Below, in pieces: positions 41,325 to 51,145 of a stretch of 64,000 bases of DNA. The stretch is from Methylocaldum sp. 14B (GTDB taxonomy: Bacteria > Pseudomonadota > Gammaproteobacteria > Methylococcales > Methylococcaceae). Every line of letters begins with the position of its first letter. The stretch's first letter is position 1. A model generated the notes under the pieces. The model saw only the letters and a list, made by a program, of their open reading frames with translations, had not been told where the DNA came from and made no database searches. Location of the stretch: positions 1 to 64,000 of the forward strand of contig NZ_MSCV01000004.1 of NCBI RefSeq assembly GCF_002005105.1, read 5' to 3'. A program made the position numbers and the translations under genes.

Positions 41325-43493
41325 ATGAGCATCGAACCCGCCAATCCGGGACGCCGGCAATTCCTCAAATCGTCCGCGGCGCTCGGAGGCAGCCTGGTCA
41401 TTGCCTTTTATCTGCCGCGCACCATGAAGTTCGCCATGGCGGCGGAAGATCCGGCCAAAACTTATCCGCCCAATGCCTTCATCCGCATCGGCGAGGATGA
41501 AACCGTCACGATCCTGATCAACAAGTCCGAAATGGGACAGGGCGTTTACACCTCCCTCGCGATGCTGGTGGCCGACGAGCTGGAGGCCTACTGGAGCAAG
41601 GTCAGGGTCGAAGCCGCTCCGGTTGCGCCGGTTTACAACCATACCGTCTGGAACATACAGGCTACGGGCGGCAGCACGAGCGTCGCGACCTCCTGGGAGC
41701 AGCTCCGCAAGGTGGGTGCGGCCGGGCGGACGCTTTTGATTCAGGCCGCCGCCGATACCTGGAAGGTCAAGCCGGACTCCTGTCGTGCCGAGAACGGCTA
41801 TGTCATCCATACGCCGACCCGGCGGCGCCTGTCCTACGGTGCATTGAGCGCCAAGGCCGCCGAGCTGCCGATGCCGGCCCAAGTTAAACTTAAAGATCCC
41901 AAGCAGTTCAAGCTGATCGGCAAGCCGACCCGCCGTCTCGATACGCCGGCCAAGACCAACGGCACGGCCCAATTCGGGATGGACGTGCAGTTGCCGGGGC
42001 TGTTGACCGCCCTGATTGCGCGGCCGCCGGTGTTCGGCGCCGAAGTGAAGAGCTTCGATGCCGCCAAGTCCAAAGCCGTTGCCGGCGTGGTGGACGTGGT
42101 TCAGGTTCCGTCCGGTATCGCCGTGGTGGCTAAGGATTTCTGGTCGGCCAAGAAGGGACGCGATGCTCTGGAGATCGTGTGGGATCGCGGGGCGAATGCC
42201 GATCTCTCTTCCGCGAAGCTTCGCGAGGATTTCGCCCGATTGGCCAGGATGTCGGGGCTTCCGGCCAAGGAAAGAGGCGATGCAACCGGCATTCTCGCCA
42301 AAATCGCCAAACCGTTCAGCGCCGAGTACGAAGTGCCTTATCTGGCCCACGCTCCCATGGAGCCCTTGAACTGCACGGTGGATCTTCGCGAGGACCGCTG
42401 CGAGATTTGGACCGGCACCCAGTTCCAGACAGCCGACCGCAACCGGGCGGCTACCATCGCAGGGCTCAAGCCGGAACAGGTCGAGCTTCACACCACTTTC
42501 CTCGGGGGCGGTTTCGGTCGGCGGGGAAACCCGCAGTCCGATTTCGTCAGCGAGGCCGTACACGTCGCGAAGGCGGTGAAGAAACCGGTCAAGGTGGTTT
42601 GGACCCGCGAGGACGACATCAAGGGCGGCTACTATCGCCCGGCCTTCCACGACCGGCTGACCGCAGGCCTCGATGCGAAAGGCAGGCTGGTCGCCTGGAC
42701 CCATACCATCGTCGGCCAATCCATCGCCATCGGGACGCCGTTCGAAGGTGCAATGGTGCGGGACGGAGTCGATGTGTCATCCGTCGAAGGAGCGGCCGAT
42801 CTGCCCTATGCGATTCCGAACATCCGCGTCGATCTGCACAGTCCCAAGCTCGACATTCCGGTGCTGTGGTGGCGTTCGGTGGGTCATTCGCATACCGCAT
42901 TCGTGGTCGAAAGCTTCATCGACGAAGTCGCGCATGCCGTCGGCAAGGACCCGTACCGGTTGCGGTATGAACTGCTGACGAAGCATCCCCGGCATCGGGG
43001 CGTCCTCGAACTGGCGGCGAAGAAAGCCGGCTGGGGCTCGGCCCTCGCGAAAGGCCGCGGGCGCGGCATCGCCGTGCATTCCTCGTTCGGCAGCTATGTG
43101 GCGCAAGTCGCCGAGGTTTCGGTGGAGGGCGGACAACCCAGAGTGCATCGGGTCGTCTGTGTCATCGATTGCGGCCAAGTGGTCAACCCGGACACCATCG
43201 CGGCGCAAATGGAAAGCGGCATCGTCTGGGCGCTTTCCGCGGCGCTCTACGGGGAAATCACTCTGAACAAGGGCGAAGTGGAGCAGAGCAATTTCACCGA
43301 CTATCCGATCTTGCGGATCGACGAGATGCCGGCGGTCGAGGTGCACATCGTACCTAGCCGGGAGCCGCCGTCCGGCGTGGGCGAACCCGGGGTGCCGCCG
43401 CTGGCGCCGGCCGTTGCCAATGCACTGTTCGCCGCGACGGGCAAACGCGTCCGCTCGCTGCCTTTGTCCAAGCACGATCTCAAAACCGCTTAA
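41325..43493 (+). CDS. Molybdenum-binding large subunit, Tat-exported aldehyde/isoquinoline oxidoreductase type
   Basis: A 722-residue periplasmic molybdo-hydroxylase. The Tat signal [17 protein letters not shown] is at residue 10. Cofactor-binding segments include [18 protein letters not shown] near 68, [10 protein letters not shown] near 340, [14 protein letters not shown] near 395, [12 protein letters not shown] near 510 and the catalytic Glu in [14 protein letters not shown] near 688. The physiological substrate is not evident (aldehyde or N-heterocycle). Operon: 2Fe-2S subunit, this subunit, xdhC; mocA is divergent. Confidence 0.9.
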   Translation: MSIEPANPGRRQFLKSSAALGGSLVIAFYLPRTMKFAMAAEDPAKTYPPNAFIRIGEDETVTILINKSEMGQGVYTSLAMLVADELEAYWSKVRVEAAPVAPVYNHTVWNIQATGGSTSVATSWEQLRKVGAAGRTLLIQAAADTWKVKPDSCRAENGYVIHTPTRRRLSYGALSAKAAELPMPAQVKLKDPKQFKLIGKPTRRLDTPAKTNGTAQFGMDVQLPGLLTALIARPPVFGAEVKSFDAAKSKAVAGVVDVVQVPSGIAVVAKDFWSAKKGRDALEIVWDRGANADLSSAKLREDFARLARMSGLPAKERGDATGILAKIAKPFSAEYEVPYLAHAPMEPLNCTVDLREDRCEIWTGTQFQTADRNRAATIAGLKPEQVELHTTFLGGGFGRRGNPQSDFVSEAVHVAKAVKKPVKVVWTREDDIKGGYYRPAFHDRLTAGLDAKGRLVAWTHTIVGQSIAIGTPFEGAMVRDGVDVSSVEGAADLPYAIPNIRVDLHSPKLDIPVLWWRSVGHSHTAFVVESFIDEVAHAVGKDPYRLRYELLTKHPRHRGVLELAAKKAGWGSALAKGRGRGIAVHSSFGSYVAQVAEVSVEGGQPRVHRVVCVIDCGQVVNPDTIAAQMESGIVWALSAALYGEITLNKGEVEQSNFTDYPILRIDEMPAVEVHIVPSREPPSGVGEPGVPPLAPAVANALFAATGKRVRSLPLSKHDLKTA

Positions 43494-43504
43494 GGGAAAT
43501 CACC

Positions 43505-44635
43505 ATGTCGCAAAGCAAGGAATTGCAGGACATCCTGTCCGCACTCAAGGACGGCACGAAGCCGCGCGCCCTCGCAACGGTGATCGAAGCTAGAGGCTCC
43601 ACCTATCGGCGTGCCGGCGCGCGCCTGCTGATTCTGGAAGACGGCTCGATGGTCGGCGGCATCAGCGGCGGCTGCCTGGAAGCCGATATCTGCGCCCGCT
43701 CCGAAGACATTGCCGCGGCCGGTCGGCCGGCCATTGTTACTTACGACCATACCTCCGATGCGGATTTGGTGTTTGGGCTGGCGCTGGGTTGCAACGGCGT
43801 GATCCGCGTCCTGGTCGAGCCGCTGTTGCAAGGGGAGATTCCTGCCTATCTTCAGGCCGTCGAAAATAGTCTCGGATCACGCCGATCGCTAGCGGTGGCC
43901 GTGGTCGTCGGCTGCGGAGGCGATCTTCGTCACCGATCGGGTGAGCGTCTATGGATCGGCGCGGATAACGCCATCGGCGGAGAACTTGGACAAAGCCCGT
44001 ATGCCGAGCGAATCGTCGACGATGCACGGATGGTGTTGAGCAGCGGCCGATCGGAACTAAAAACTTACGGCAGCGGTTCGGGCGAGCTCGAGATTTTCGT
44101 CGAAGCGATCCGGCCGCCGTTGGCTTTGATCATCTTCGGTGCCGGCCATGACGCGATTCCCTTGGCGGATCTGGCCAAACGGCTAGGCTGGGATGTCACG
44201 GTAGTCGATGGCCGCCCCGCGTATGCCGCACGGGAGCGCTTTCCGATGGCGGACGAGGTGCGTTTGTGCCGGGCCGACGCCGTGGCGAACGAGATTTCGC
44301 TCGAAGGAGCCGGCGCGGCGGTGGTAATGAATCACAATTATCATCACGACCGGGCCATTCTCGCCCATTTGTTGCATTCGCCAGTGTCTTATATCGGCAT
44401 GCTCGGTCCGCGTAAGCGCACTCAAAAGATGCTCGAAGAATTGGCCCAAGACGGTTTGAGCTTAGATGAAGCTCGACTAGGTCGCCTCCACGGTCCCGTC
44501 GGCCTGGACATCGGCGCGGAAACGCCGGAACAGGTAGCCTTGTCCATCATCGCCGAAATCCTGGCCGTCTCGTCCGACCGTTCGGGGGCACCCCTCAAGT
44601 ACCGCGAAGCGCCGATACACGATAGCCGGGCCTAG
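43505..44635 (+). CDS. xdhC: XdhC/CoxI-family cofactor-insertion chaperone
   Basis: A 376-residue cytoplasmic chaperone that binds and sulfurates the molybdenum cofactor before insertion into hydroxylases. The N-terminal XdhC/CoxI domain has ATVIEARGSTYRRAGARLL, GGISGGCLEADI near residue 52 and DLVFGLALGCNGVI near 86. The C-terminal Rossmann domain has IIFGAGHDAIPLADLA near 205 and YIGMLGPRKRTQKML near 298. It follows the large subunit by 11 bases. Confidence 0.9.
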   Translation: MSQSKELQDILSALKDGTKPRALATVIEARGSTYRRAGARLLILEDGSMVGGISGGCLEADICARSEDIAAAGRPAIVTYDHTSDADLVFGLALGCNGVIRVLVEPLLQGEIPAYLQAVENSLGSRRSLAVAVVVGCGGDLRHRSGERLWIGADNAIGGELGQSPYAERIVDDARMVLSSGRSELKTYGSGSGELEIFVEAIRPPLALIIFGAGHDAIPLADLAKRLGWDVTVVDGRPAYAARERFPMADEVRLCRADAVANEISLEGAGAAVVMNHNYHHDRAILAHLLHSPVSYIGMLGPRKRTQKMLEELAQDGLSLDEARLGRLHGPVGLDIGAETPEQVALSIIAEILAVSSDRSGAPLKYREAPIHDSRA

Positions 44636-44682
44636 TGCGCTTTCCGCGATACGCCGGCGCGGGAATTCTCGGCCAGACGTAG

Positions 44683-44702
44683 GTCGGCAATTCTTTGCCG
44701 AC
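44683..44702. repeat. Single GTCGGCAA-family palindrome
   Basis: GTCGGCAA-TTCT-TTGCCGAC, the same 8-bp arms as the clusters at 10.0 and 22.4 kb but with a different loop and only one copy. It lies between the convergent ends of xdhC and the CPBP protease gene, where it could act as a bidirectional terminator-like hairpin. Confidence 0.8.
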
Positions 44703-44726
44703 ACATAGGCCCGAGTAACCAGCGGA

Positions 44727-45332
44727 TCAGAACGACCGGCTTTTTTCCCGACGGTAGGTCTGTGCCACGGCGATGAAAGCCAGGAAGTCGTAGATGGCAT
44801 GGATGAGAATGGGGATGACCAGATTGCGTTCGCCGCCGAAATCGAGCGCGATCCCGAGATAAACGCCGGTAAGTCCGGCAAGCAGTGCATAAAGAGGCGT
44901 GACCCAATGCACCAGGGCAAATACCAAGTTGCTGAAGGCGATGCCGCCTATCCATCCCCAGTTTTGTTCGAACCAGGGCTGAAGCAGGCCGCGAAACAGG
45001 ATTTCTTCGGAAATGCCGGCCAAAAAGCCCAGGTACAGCAATTCTTGCCAGCGATAGCGGCTCAGAAAAGGCCCTAGTTTTTCTACCAAGAAGTTCTTTA
45101 CCGCACGCATGCCGCTCCAAGGCAGGTTATAGGACAGGGCAAACAGCAAATAGAGGGGCAATGTGCCCACGATGCCCCAAACCAAGGCCATCGGGCTGAA
45201 TCCGATATGCGCCAACGGATTGATCGAAACCGCCCAGCCTATCACGTAGGCAAGGAGAATCAGGCCGCCTTCGAACCAGGTGGCGATCTTCAGGAATTGG
45301 TTATATCGAGTGGGGGGTTGTTGGTCTAACAT
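44727..45332 (-). CDS. CPBP-family intramembrane metalloprotease
   Basis: A 201-residue inner-membrane protein of the CAAX-protease/bacteriocin-processing (Abi) family. The catalytic EE-x3-R box GISEEILFRGLLQP is near residue 108, the His motif SNLVFALVHW near 133, and IHAIYDFLAF near 178 completes the metal site. The substrate is unknown. It starts ten bases after the sodium symporter stop, so probably is its operon partner. Confidence 0.88.
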   Translation of the reverse strand: MLDQQPPTRYNQFLKIATWFEGGLILLAYVIGWAVSINPLAHIGFSPMALVWGIVGTLPLYLLFALSYNLPWSGMRAVKNFLVEKLGPFLSRYRWQELLYLGFLAGISEEILFRGLLQPWFEQNWGWIGGIAFSNLVFALVHWVTPLYALLAGLTGVYLGIALDFGGERNLVIPILIHAIYDFLAFIAVAQTYRREKSRSF

Positions 45333-45341
45333 GGTTTCACA

Positions 45342-46736
45342 TCATGTGGAGGCTTCAGCAGCCGTATTCAAGGTACGATTTTCCCAAACGGCCACGGAAA
45401 GATAGGCTATTAAGCTGGCCGCCAGAGATGCCAGATAAGGGGTCGCCAGCTCCAGCGCATAACTGCCGATCAGCCACACGGTCATGCCGACGACCAGCGC
45501 TGCGGCAGCGCTTTTGGCTTGGCCGATGCGAGTGAACAAGCCGAGCAGGATGACGACGAAAATCGGTGCGCCGCCGAAGGCTGACGCCTCTTCCACAAGC
45601 GCATACACGCCTTCGGCGTAGAGCGCCAACACATAGGCCACGATACCGAAGATCAACACGCCGGTGCGGGCAATGCGGACCTTGCCGGATTCGGATACGT
45701 TTCCCGCCAAAGGGATCACGAGGTTATGGGAAACCAGAGCCGAGGCGGCGAGGAGGGCGCTGTCCACGGTCGAGAGAATCGCGGAAATCAGGGCTCCGGC
45801 GAACAGCACGTAGGCAAAAGTGGAGAGGTGCTCTTGCGCGAGTCTCGGCAGGATCTGCTCCGGATTTTCGAGTTCCGGCAGCAGGTGAACGCCGAGCAGT
45901 CCGATAAAGACCGGAATCGATCCGGCCAGCAGATACAGTCCGCCTCCCGCCAGACAGCTCGCTCGGGCGACATGATGGGAGCGGCTCGCCAGGATGCGTG
46001 CGCACAGCTCCTGAGCGAACAATGAGCCGGTGATCGGTATCGCCCAAGTTTCAATCACTTCCAGCAGTGGTTTCTCGCCGCCGCCGAACAGCCTGAGTCG
46101 AGATGGCTCGATCGCACCGAAACTTTCTGCTAAGCCGCCGTTGGCCTTGGTTACGGCGTAAAAAAGAACGGCAAGGCCGACGATGAGCGCGATGCCCTGG
46201 ATCAGGTCGGTGATGACATCGGCGAACAAACCGCCGTAAACCGTATAAATAATGACCACCGTCGCCGCTATCGTGATGGCGATTTCGACCTCGAAATCGG
46301 AAGAGGCCGAAATGACTTGTCCGAACGCACGAATCTGTGCCGCGGCCCACATGATGGACGTCGGGGCGAGCATGAGCACCGCCAGCCGCTCGACTTTGGG
46401 GGAATAACGGATTCGGAACAAATCCGCCAAAGTCGTGAGTTTTCTGCGCCAAAGGGGCACCGCGAAAAAGAGTCCCATCAGAAGGAGACAAGCGGCATAG
46501 CCGAAAGGATCGGCAGACCCGCCGGAAAGTCCTGACTGGTAGATCGATCCGGCGGCCCCGATGCAGGTTTCCGCCCCGAACCAGGTGGCGAAAACCGTGA
46601 AAGTGCCTAGCTTAAGCCCAAGCCTACGGCCGGCTAAAAGATAATCGTCCTCGCTGGATATATGTCTGGACACCAGCATGCCGATCAGCAGCTGGACCAG
46701 GATGTAGGCGACGATGCCGAGCAGCACGATATTCAT
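45342..46736 (-). CDS. Sodium:solute symporter family protein
   Basis: A 464-residue inner-membrane transporter of the SSS/PutP family with about 12-13 helices: SSEDDYLLAGRRLGL near residue 28, FATWFGAETCIGAAG near 48, IYTVYGGLFADVITDLIQG near 160 and AGALISAILSTVDSALLAASALVSHN near 305, the sodium-site region. The substrate is not predictable. The ATG used begins the usual N-terminus; a GTG four codons upstream is possible. Confidence 0.9.
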   Translation of the reverse strand: MNIVLLGIVAYILVQLLIGMLVSRHISSEDDYLLAGRRLGLKLGTFTVFATWFGAETCIGAAGSIYQSGLSGGSADPFGYAACLLLMGLFFAVPLWRRKLTTLADLFRIRYSPKVERLAVLMLAPTSIMWAAAQIRAFGQVISASSDFEVEIAITIAATVVIIYTVYGGLFADVITDLIQGIALIVGLAVLFYAVTKANGGLAESFGAIEPSRLRLFGGGEKPLLEVIETWAIPITGSLFAQELCARILASRSHHVARASCLAGGGLYLLAGSIPVFIGLLGVHLLPELENPEQILPRLAQEHLSTFAYVLFAGALISAILSTVDSALLAASALVSHNLVIPLAGNVSESGKVRIARTGVLIFGIVAYVLALYAEGVYALVEEASAFGGAPIFVVILLGLFTRIGQAKSAAAALVVGMTVWLIGSYALELATPYLASLAASLIAYLSVAVWENRTLNTAAEAST

Positions 46737-47213
46737 GGGCGGCAGCACACTAAGGCAAATTGGTGAGGCGATGGGCGCGTAATTCTAACGGAAAATGGCA
46801 CCACAGATTAAAACTTGCGCTGTGATGCGTCGAATACGCGTAAAGGGTTGATGTGATGGAAGAATATCCGCCCTGGAAAGCGGTCAATTCTAGGCTGATA
46901 CGCGCCGAACCGTTGTCGGACGTTCGTCGAACAGGTCGGTTGATCGCGCCTGGCGCCATTCTCGTCTCGCTTTTGTTAGAAGGAGAGTTTGCTTTGTCTG
47001 GCAGACCAGGGGCTTGGGCATGGGCTTGGGAACTCGGCTTGAAGCCTTTGCCCGAGTATTCTAGGTGTTTGTCATCGCCGTCGACGAGGGGGTAAAGGCA
47101 AACGTCAGGCGATATTGGCGATATTATTGCGGCATATCGCCGGAAACCGCTGAACCGATGGCAGCTTTCGCCTGACTGCCGAGTTCAGCGGGGGCGATCG
47201 GTTTTAACCTTTT
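46737..47213. other. Intergenic region, no gene recognised
   Basis: 477 bases. A rightward frame of 80 codons (46853-47095) has a fair start but no family pattern and a low-complexity WAWAW stretch, so I do not call it. A dyad GGCGATAT/ATATCGCC-like repeat lies at 47109-47142. A small T-rich end near 47205 may mark transcription termination. Confidence 0.35.
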
Positions 47214-47597
47214 TTAACCTTCTCCGGGAAACAGCCCTACCGAGCCCGGTTTGAGGCGCTTACAGGCTACGACGATATCCTCCACGTGGCATCTGTATTT
47301 ACCTGCTCCGGAGGCATCGCCGCTGCATTCCTCGCAAACCAGCTTCCCTTGGTCTTTAGCTTCGGAAACATACCATCCGTAGCCTTGCGTTTCGCAGAAC
47401 CGTCTTGTGAATTTGTCGATGGTGTACTTATCGGTAGCTTTTTGCGAGGCTTCGTCCTTTGCGGCACATTTTTGCGCCGGTATCGTATTTCCCATGAGGG
47501 TTCGCTCTATATATTCGGCCGCAAACGCCGTGCCGCAGGAAAAGAAGACGGCGGCCAACACGCAAAGTAATTTGGAACTTAACGCTCTTGTTCTCAT
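47214..47597 (-). CDS. Small secreted Cys-rich protein
   Basis: A 127-residue exported protein with signal peptide MRTRALSSKLLCVLAAVFFSCGTAFA. The mature part has six Cys, including CEEC near residue 88, so is likely disulfide-bonded in the periplasm. No domain recognised. It is followed downstream only by a T-rich tract. The gene upstream on the same strand is a one-helix peptide. Confidence 0.65.
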   Translation of the reverse strand: MRTRALSSKLLCVLAAVFFSCGTAFAAEYIERTLMGNTIPAQKCAAKDEASQKATDKYTIDKFTRRFCETQGYGWYVSEAKDQGKLVCEECSGDASGAGKYRCHVEDIVVACKRLKPGSVGLFPGEG

Positions 47598-47640
47598 GAA
47601 GGTGACCTCTTGATGGTGGTCTCGTAATACGAGGCGACGA

Positions 47641-47820
47641 TTAGTTCAAAACTCGGATATTCATTTGGGCCGCCTCTTCGGACAGTTGCTGGCGAATCGG
47701 GTCGTATTTGTCGTTTTCACTCAACTTCACCATCGCGATGACGCCGACCAGCGCGATCGTTGCGAGAGCGACATAAATCCAGAAATAATCTTTCTTTACT
47801 GCTTGGTTCTCGACATTCAT
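47641..47820 (-). CDS. Single-helix membrane peptide
   Basis: A 59-residue protein: MNVENQAVKKDYFWIYVALATIA-type N-terminus, one transmembrane helix (about residues 13-33), then a charged amphipathic tail (KLSENDKYDPIRQQLSEEAAQ). The ATG is preferred to an in-frame GTG three codons earlier because AGGGTGA then sits at proper spacing. No function inferred. Confidence 0.6.
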   Translation of the reverse strand: MNVENQAVKKDYFWIYVALATIALVGVIAMVKLSENDKYDPIRQQLSEEAAQMNIRVLN

Positions 47821-48183
47821 TTTTTTCACCCTAATCCGGTTATAAGCTGGCCTTCAATGGCCAGGGGTTGTTAGGAGCCAGAGTTGCCGCAGATGCCGAT
47901 AAAAGGTATAAGGTCATTGCGGTTTCTGCGTTTAGAATACGAAGAAGCCCGTTTTGGAACCCGGGAAACGGGGCCCTATCGATACTTTTCAGGCTGCAGC
48001 AGGGCATGCGGGAACGCCCGGCCGCTGCTTTTGGTATCGGGTCAATACTTTATGCCCGGCTTGTAAGTCCTGTCAACTAGGGCGCTTCGATTATTTTGGG
48101 CGAGCGATGAGGTCGCCGGCGTGATCGATATCCGCTCACGACAGCCGTCTCCGAATCACGTGGCGCGTCTTTACGCCGACGGA
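47821..48183. other. Intergenic region, no gene recognised
   Basis: 363 bases on which short frames of both strands overlap without recognisable domains. A CCCGTTT/AAACGGG-containing dyad lies around 47949-47973. It may contain the promoter of the one-helix peptide; I see no clear hexamers. Confidence 0.35.
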
Positions 48184-48741
48184 TCAGGCGGTCATGCTCG
48201 AATCGTCGATTTTGAGGCTGAGGTGTTGCGGTCTGGCCGAGTCGCCTAGCTTAATCGCCAGGGCAATCAGATAGACATCCATGACGCCGTAATAACAGAT
48301 TACAAAACGGTCGAAGAATCGAAGCAGCGGATTATGGATGTTTTCCTGCTCGGTGATGGTCAAAACGGTACCGTCGCCGTCTTCTTCGAGTTCGTAAATC
48401 CAAGTACCGCTCAAGGGAAGGTCGTCGCCGACGATTTTGGTGACGAGGCGTGAAGGCAGTTTACGTTCGACTACTCGAAAATGTACTCGGCTATGCTGGG
48501 AACAGATTTCGTACCAGCTGGGCAGCCCGTCGATATCGGGACCGCGCTCGGTACGGTGCAATCCCGGCCGCCACGTCGCGTAAGATTCGAAATCATTGAT
48601 GATGTCCCAAACCTTATTCGGCGGGGCGCTAAGGCGGATCCGGCTGGCGGCCACATGGGTTTTCGGCAATTTTCTCCCGACGAACGTCGCCGCCAAGATC
48701 AAGACGGCGAATAGCAGCACGATGAAGAAAAAAGTCGTCAT
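48184..48741 (-). CDS. Membrane-anchored SRPBCC-family protein
   Basis: A 185-residue protein: an N-terminal anchor helix (MTTFFFIVLLFAVLILAATFV), then a START-like SRPBCC domain with SAPPNKVWDIINDFESYATWRPGLH near residue 38 and GTWIYELEEDGDGTVLTI near 110. Such domains bind hydrophobic ligands; with an anchor, a lipid or quinone role is possible but unproven. Monocistronic. Confidence 0.75.
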   Translation of the reverse strand: MTTFFFIVLLFAVLILAATFVGRKLPKTHVAASRIRLSAPPNKVWDIINDFESYATWRPGLHRTERGPDIDGLPSWYEICSQHSRVHFRVVERKLPSRLVTKIVGDDLPLSGTWIYELEEDGDGTVLTITEQENIHNPLLRFFDRFVICYYGVMDVYLIALAIKLGDSARPQHLSLKIDDSSMTA

Positions 48742-48821
48742 ATTGCCGACCCCGGCGGCCAGGAAGCCAAATTTCCGTTGAGAGTCCGGAAGAACGACGG
48801 AGGAACGCTCCTCCGCTGGAC

Positions 48822-49295
48822 TTAATCTTGCCAGCTATTATAGGGGTTCGTCGACAAACTCGTGTTGTAATAACGCGGATCGTAAGTCACTTCTTCACCC
48901 AACCAGCCGGGTTTCTCGAACGTTTCGTCCGGATTTCCCAGTTCGATTTCCGCGACCACGAGGCCGGTGTTGTCGCCCTCGAAAACGTCGATTTCCCATG
49001 TATGGGGCCCCACGTCGACGAAGTACCGGGTTTTTTCGATTAGGGGCCTGCGGCTCAAGGTGCTCAACATGGTGTGAGCGTCGTTTGCCGGAATTTCGTA
49101 TTCGAACTCCTGCCGCTGGGTACCTATGGTAACGCTCTTGATGTTGAGCCAGGCCCGGTCGCCGCAAACCCTCACCCGGACCGAGCAATGGATTTCGTTA
49201 TTGAGATACCCCTGACGAAAATAGGCGGAATCCCTGACCGAATTGCGCCAACTGTCGTTTAGGACCAAAAATTTACGTTCGATTTCAAGCGCCAT
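48822..49295 (-). CDS. CYTH-domain phosphohydrolase-like protein
   Basis: A 157-residue CYTH (adenylate cyclase/triphosphatase fold) protein. The signature ExExK lies in LEIERKFLV at residue 3; RQGYLN, VRVRVCGDRAWLNIKS, FEYEIP, IEKTRYFVDV and EIDVFEGDN contribute the tunnel's basic and acidic residues. Bacterial members often hydrolyse inorganic triphosphate. It is a short, complete copy without a CHAD domain. Confidence 0.9.
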   Translation of the reverse strand: MALEIERKFLVLNDSWRNSVRDSAYFRQGYLNNEIHCSVRVRVCGDRAWLNIKSVTIGTQRQEFEYEIPANDAHTMLSTLSRRPLIEKTRYFVDVGPHTWEIDVFEGDNTGLVVAEIELGNPDETFEKPGWLGEEVTYDPRYYNTSLSTNPYNSWQD

Positions 49296-49361
49296 CGTCG
49301 ATATCTGCCGTGGAAGAAGGTGATGCGGTCTCGGTCGAGAGCCGCGATCCGAATGCAGCGC

Positions 49362-50285
49362 TTATTCCTGTGCATCCGCCCAGTCTTCCCAGTAGGGTTT
49401 CGGATGAAACCGTTCGCTCAAGAAATCGACGAAGGTTCTAACTTTGGCCGACAAGTGCTTGCGATGCGGGTAAACCGCATGAATCTCCAAGGGCGCCGGT
49501 ACGTAATCGGTGAGCACCGGGTTCAGTCTGCCTTTGCGGATGTCCTGGCCGACCATATAAGTCGGCAGCAACACCAAGCCCAGACCGTTGATCGCGGCCA
49601 TGCGCAAGGCATCTGCGACATTTGCTTCCATGTTGCCGGTGACCTTGACCACGGTGGTTTCGCCGCCGGGTATGCTGAACTGCCATTGGTCGCGCGGCGG
49701 CAAGCTGGAGTTGGTCAAGCAGTTGTGCTTACGGAGATCGTCCGGCGTCTTGGGTATTCCGTGCTTATTGAAGTACTGGGGCGAGCCGCAAACGATACGC
49801 TGAGAGCTGCCCAGCTTGCGGGCGATCAGACTGGAATCGCGCATTTCGTCGAGATGAATCGCAAGGTCGAATCCTTCCTCGATCAAATCGATATAGCCCG
49901 CCTGCAGCACCAGCTCGACGTTCACCTCCGGAAACGCCTCCATGTAGGCGGCTATCGCCGGTGCCAAATGGTACGCGCCGAAGAACGGCGTCGCATTCAC
50001 CTTGAGAGTTCCGCGGGGTTCCGTTTGCAACCGGGTGACGGCGATTTCCATTTCTTCCATTTCGTCGAGAATCTGCAGGCAGCGTTCCAGATAAACCATT
50101 CCAACCTCGGTGAGGCTGAGATTTCGGGTCGTGCGGTTCAACAGCCTGATTCCGAGGCCGTTTTCCAGTTGCATCACGTGCTTGGTCGCCATGGCTCGGG
50201 ACAGTCCGAGTTCTTTGGCAGCCGAAGCGAAACTCCCGGCTTTCGCGACCTTGGTGAATACCAACATGCTAGTCAATTTATCCAT
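49362..50285 (-). CDS. LysR-family transcriptional regulator
   Basis: A 307-residue LysR regulator: N-terminal HTH (FTKVAKAGSFASAAKELGLSRAMATKHV), a linker helix, and an effector domain from about residue 90 with GTLKVNATPFFGAYHLAP, DLAIHLDEMRDSSLIARKLG and LLPTYMVGQDI. The pattern matches the large clade annotated near oxidoreductases and efflux genes. It is divergent from the SnoaL-like gene, whose promoter lies in the 127-base gap and is a probable target. Confidence 0.9.
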   Translation of the reverse strand: MDKLTSMLVFTKVAKAGSFASAAKELGLSRAMATKHVMQLENGLGIRLLNRTTRNLSLTEVGMVYLERCLQILDEMEEMEIAVTRLQTEPRGTLKVNATPFFGAYHLAPAIAAYMEAFPEVNVELVLQAGYIDLIEEGFDLAIHLDEMRDSSLIARKLGSSQRIVCGSPQYFNKHGIPKTPDDLRKHNCLTNSSLPPRDQWQFSIPGGETTVVKVTGNMEANVADALRMAAINGLGLVLLPTYMVGQDIRKGRLNPVLTDYVPAPLEIHAVYPHRKHLSAKVRTFVDFLSERFHPKPYWEDWADAQE

Positions 50286-50341
50286 GGTGATCCGAGTTAA
50301 TAGTTTTAATTATGGAAACAATTCGTAAAGGTTATTAGATA

Positions 50342-50369
50342 TTGTAAACCAACTTTGTTGCTCTATAGT
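50342..50369 (+). promoter_or_regulatory. Promoter of the SnoaL-like gene
   Basis: TTGTAA (50342-50347), 16-base spacer, TATAGT (50364-50369). A strong AGGAGG ribosome-binding site follows at 50400-50405, seven bases before the ATG. The region is shared with the divergent LysR gene. Confidence 0.6.
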
Positions 50370-50412
50370 CTACAGTCGTGGGCAAAAAGTTTTAGCCTCA
50401 GGAGGTGGTCAC

Positions 50413-50874
50413 ATGAGACGTAGCTTAGGACTGATAGTCGCATTAATCGCCGCCTCGGGAACGGGAGCGTCCCAGGCAGCCGAAGATGTTAGACAAATTG
50501 CGGAGTCCAGTATTGCAAAGTGGAATGCGGCTTTCGCCAAAGGCAAAGTCGACGAGATTCTGTCTTTGTATGCCGATAATGCAATGCTGGTACAGCCTAA
50601 CGGTTCAGTATCGAAAAGTGTCGGCGAAATCCGCGCGTTTTGGCAAACACTGATTCAGAAAGGCGTTTATGCGATGGATGTCGTCGATGTGCGCGGCGAG
50701 AAGGACGATACCATCGTCGCAACGACGAAGTTGTCCGACATCAAGACGCTGCAAGGTCCGTCGCAAGTGATGAAGTATCGCTACGACGGGGTACTTTACA
50801 GTGTATTGAAACGTCAAGCGGACGGAAGCTGGAAGGCGCAAGTCCAGCAATGGACCGGTAACCACAAGATTTAA
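50413..50874 (+). CDS. Secreted SnoaL/NTF2-like protein
   Basis: A 153-residue protein with signal peptide MRRSLGLIVALIAASGTGASQA and an NTF2-like cone fold of the SgcJ/EcaC type: SIAKWNAAFAKGKVDEILSLYADNAMLVQPNG near residue 32, IRAFWQTLIQKG and a C-terminal WKAQVQQWTGNH. Often associated with ligand binding. A Rho-independent terminator follows at 50960, so it forms its own transcript. Confidence 0.8.
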   Translation: MRRSLGLIVALIAASGTGASQAAEDVRQIAESSIAKWNAAFAKGKVDEILSLYADNAMLVQPNGSVSKSVGEIRAFWQTLIQKGVYAMDVVDVRGEKDDTIVATTKLSDIKTLQGPSQVMKYRYDGVLYSVLKRQADGSWKAQVQQWTGNHKI

Positions 50875-50959
50875 AGTCTAAAGAGAATGGCCAATCCACC
50901 TGTTGAGAGGTAAAAACAGCGATGGTCCGAAATCGACCTGAGAATCAGGTATTCCGAAA

Positions 50960-50987
50960 AAGAGCTTCATGGGAAGCTCTTTTTTTT
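50960..50987 (+). terminator. Rho-independent terminator after the SnoaL-like gene
   Basis: A perfect 9-bp stem AAGAGCTTC/GAAGCTCTT with a 4-base loop, followed by an eight-T tract. Confidence 0.92.
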
Positions 50988-51145
50988 GTCAAAGGAAAAG
51001 AGGACGGACATGTCGATCGATGCTTCACATGCTTTTTGCGTTGCCTTTCGGATGTTAGACTATATTCCCTACTATTTAAGTTGGAATTTCACCCGTCGAC
51101 ACGATTGGGTGTGCTGATTTTATCAATAGACAAAAGGAGAATCTG

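Noticed and set aside
46853-47095. 80-residue rightward ORF
   Set aside because: Low-complexity segment, no family pattern and no downstream partner; not distinguishable from chance.
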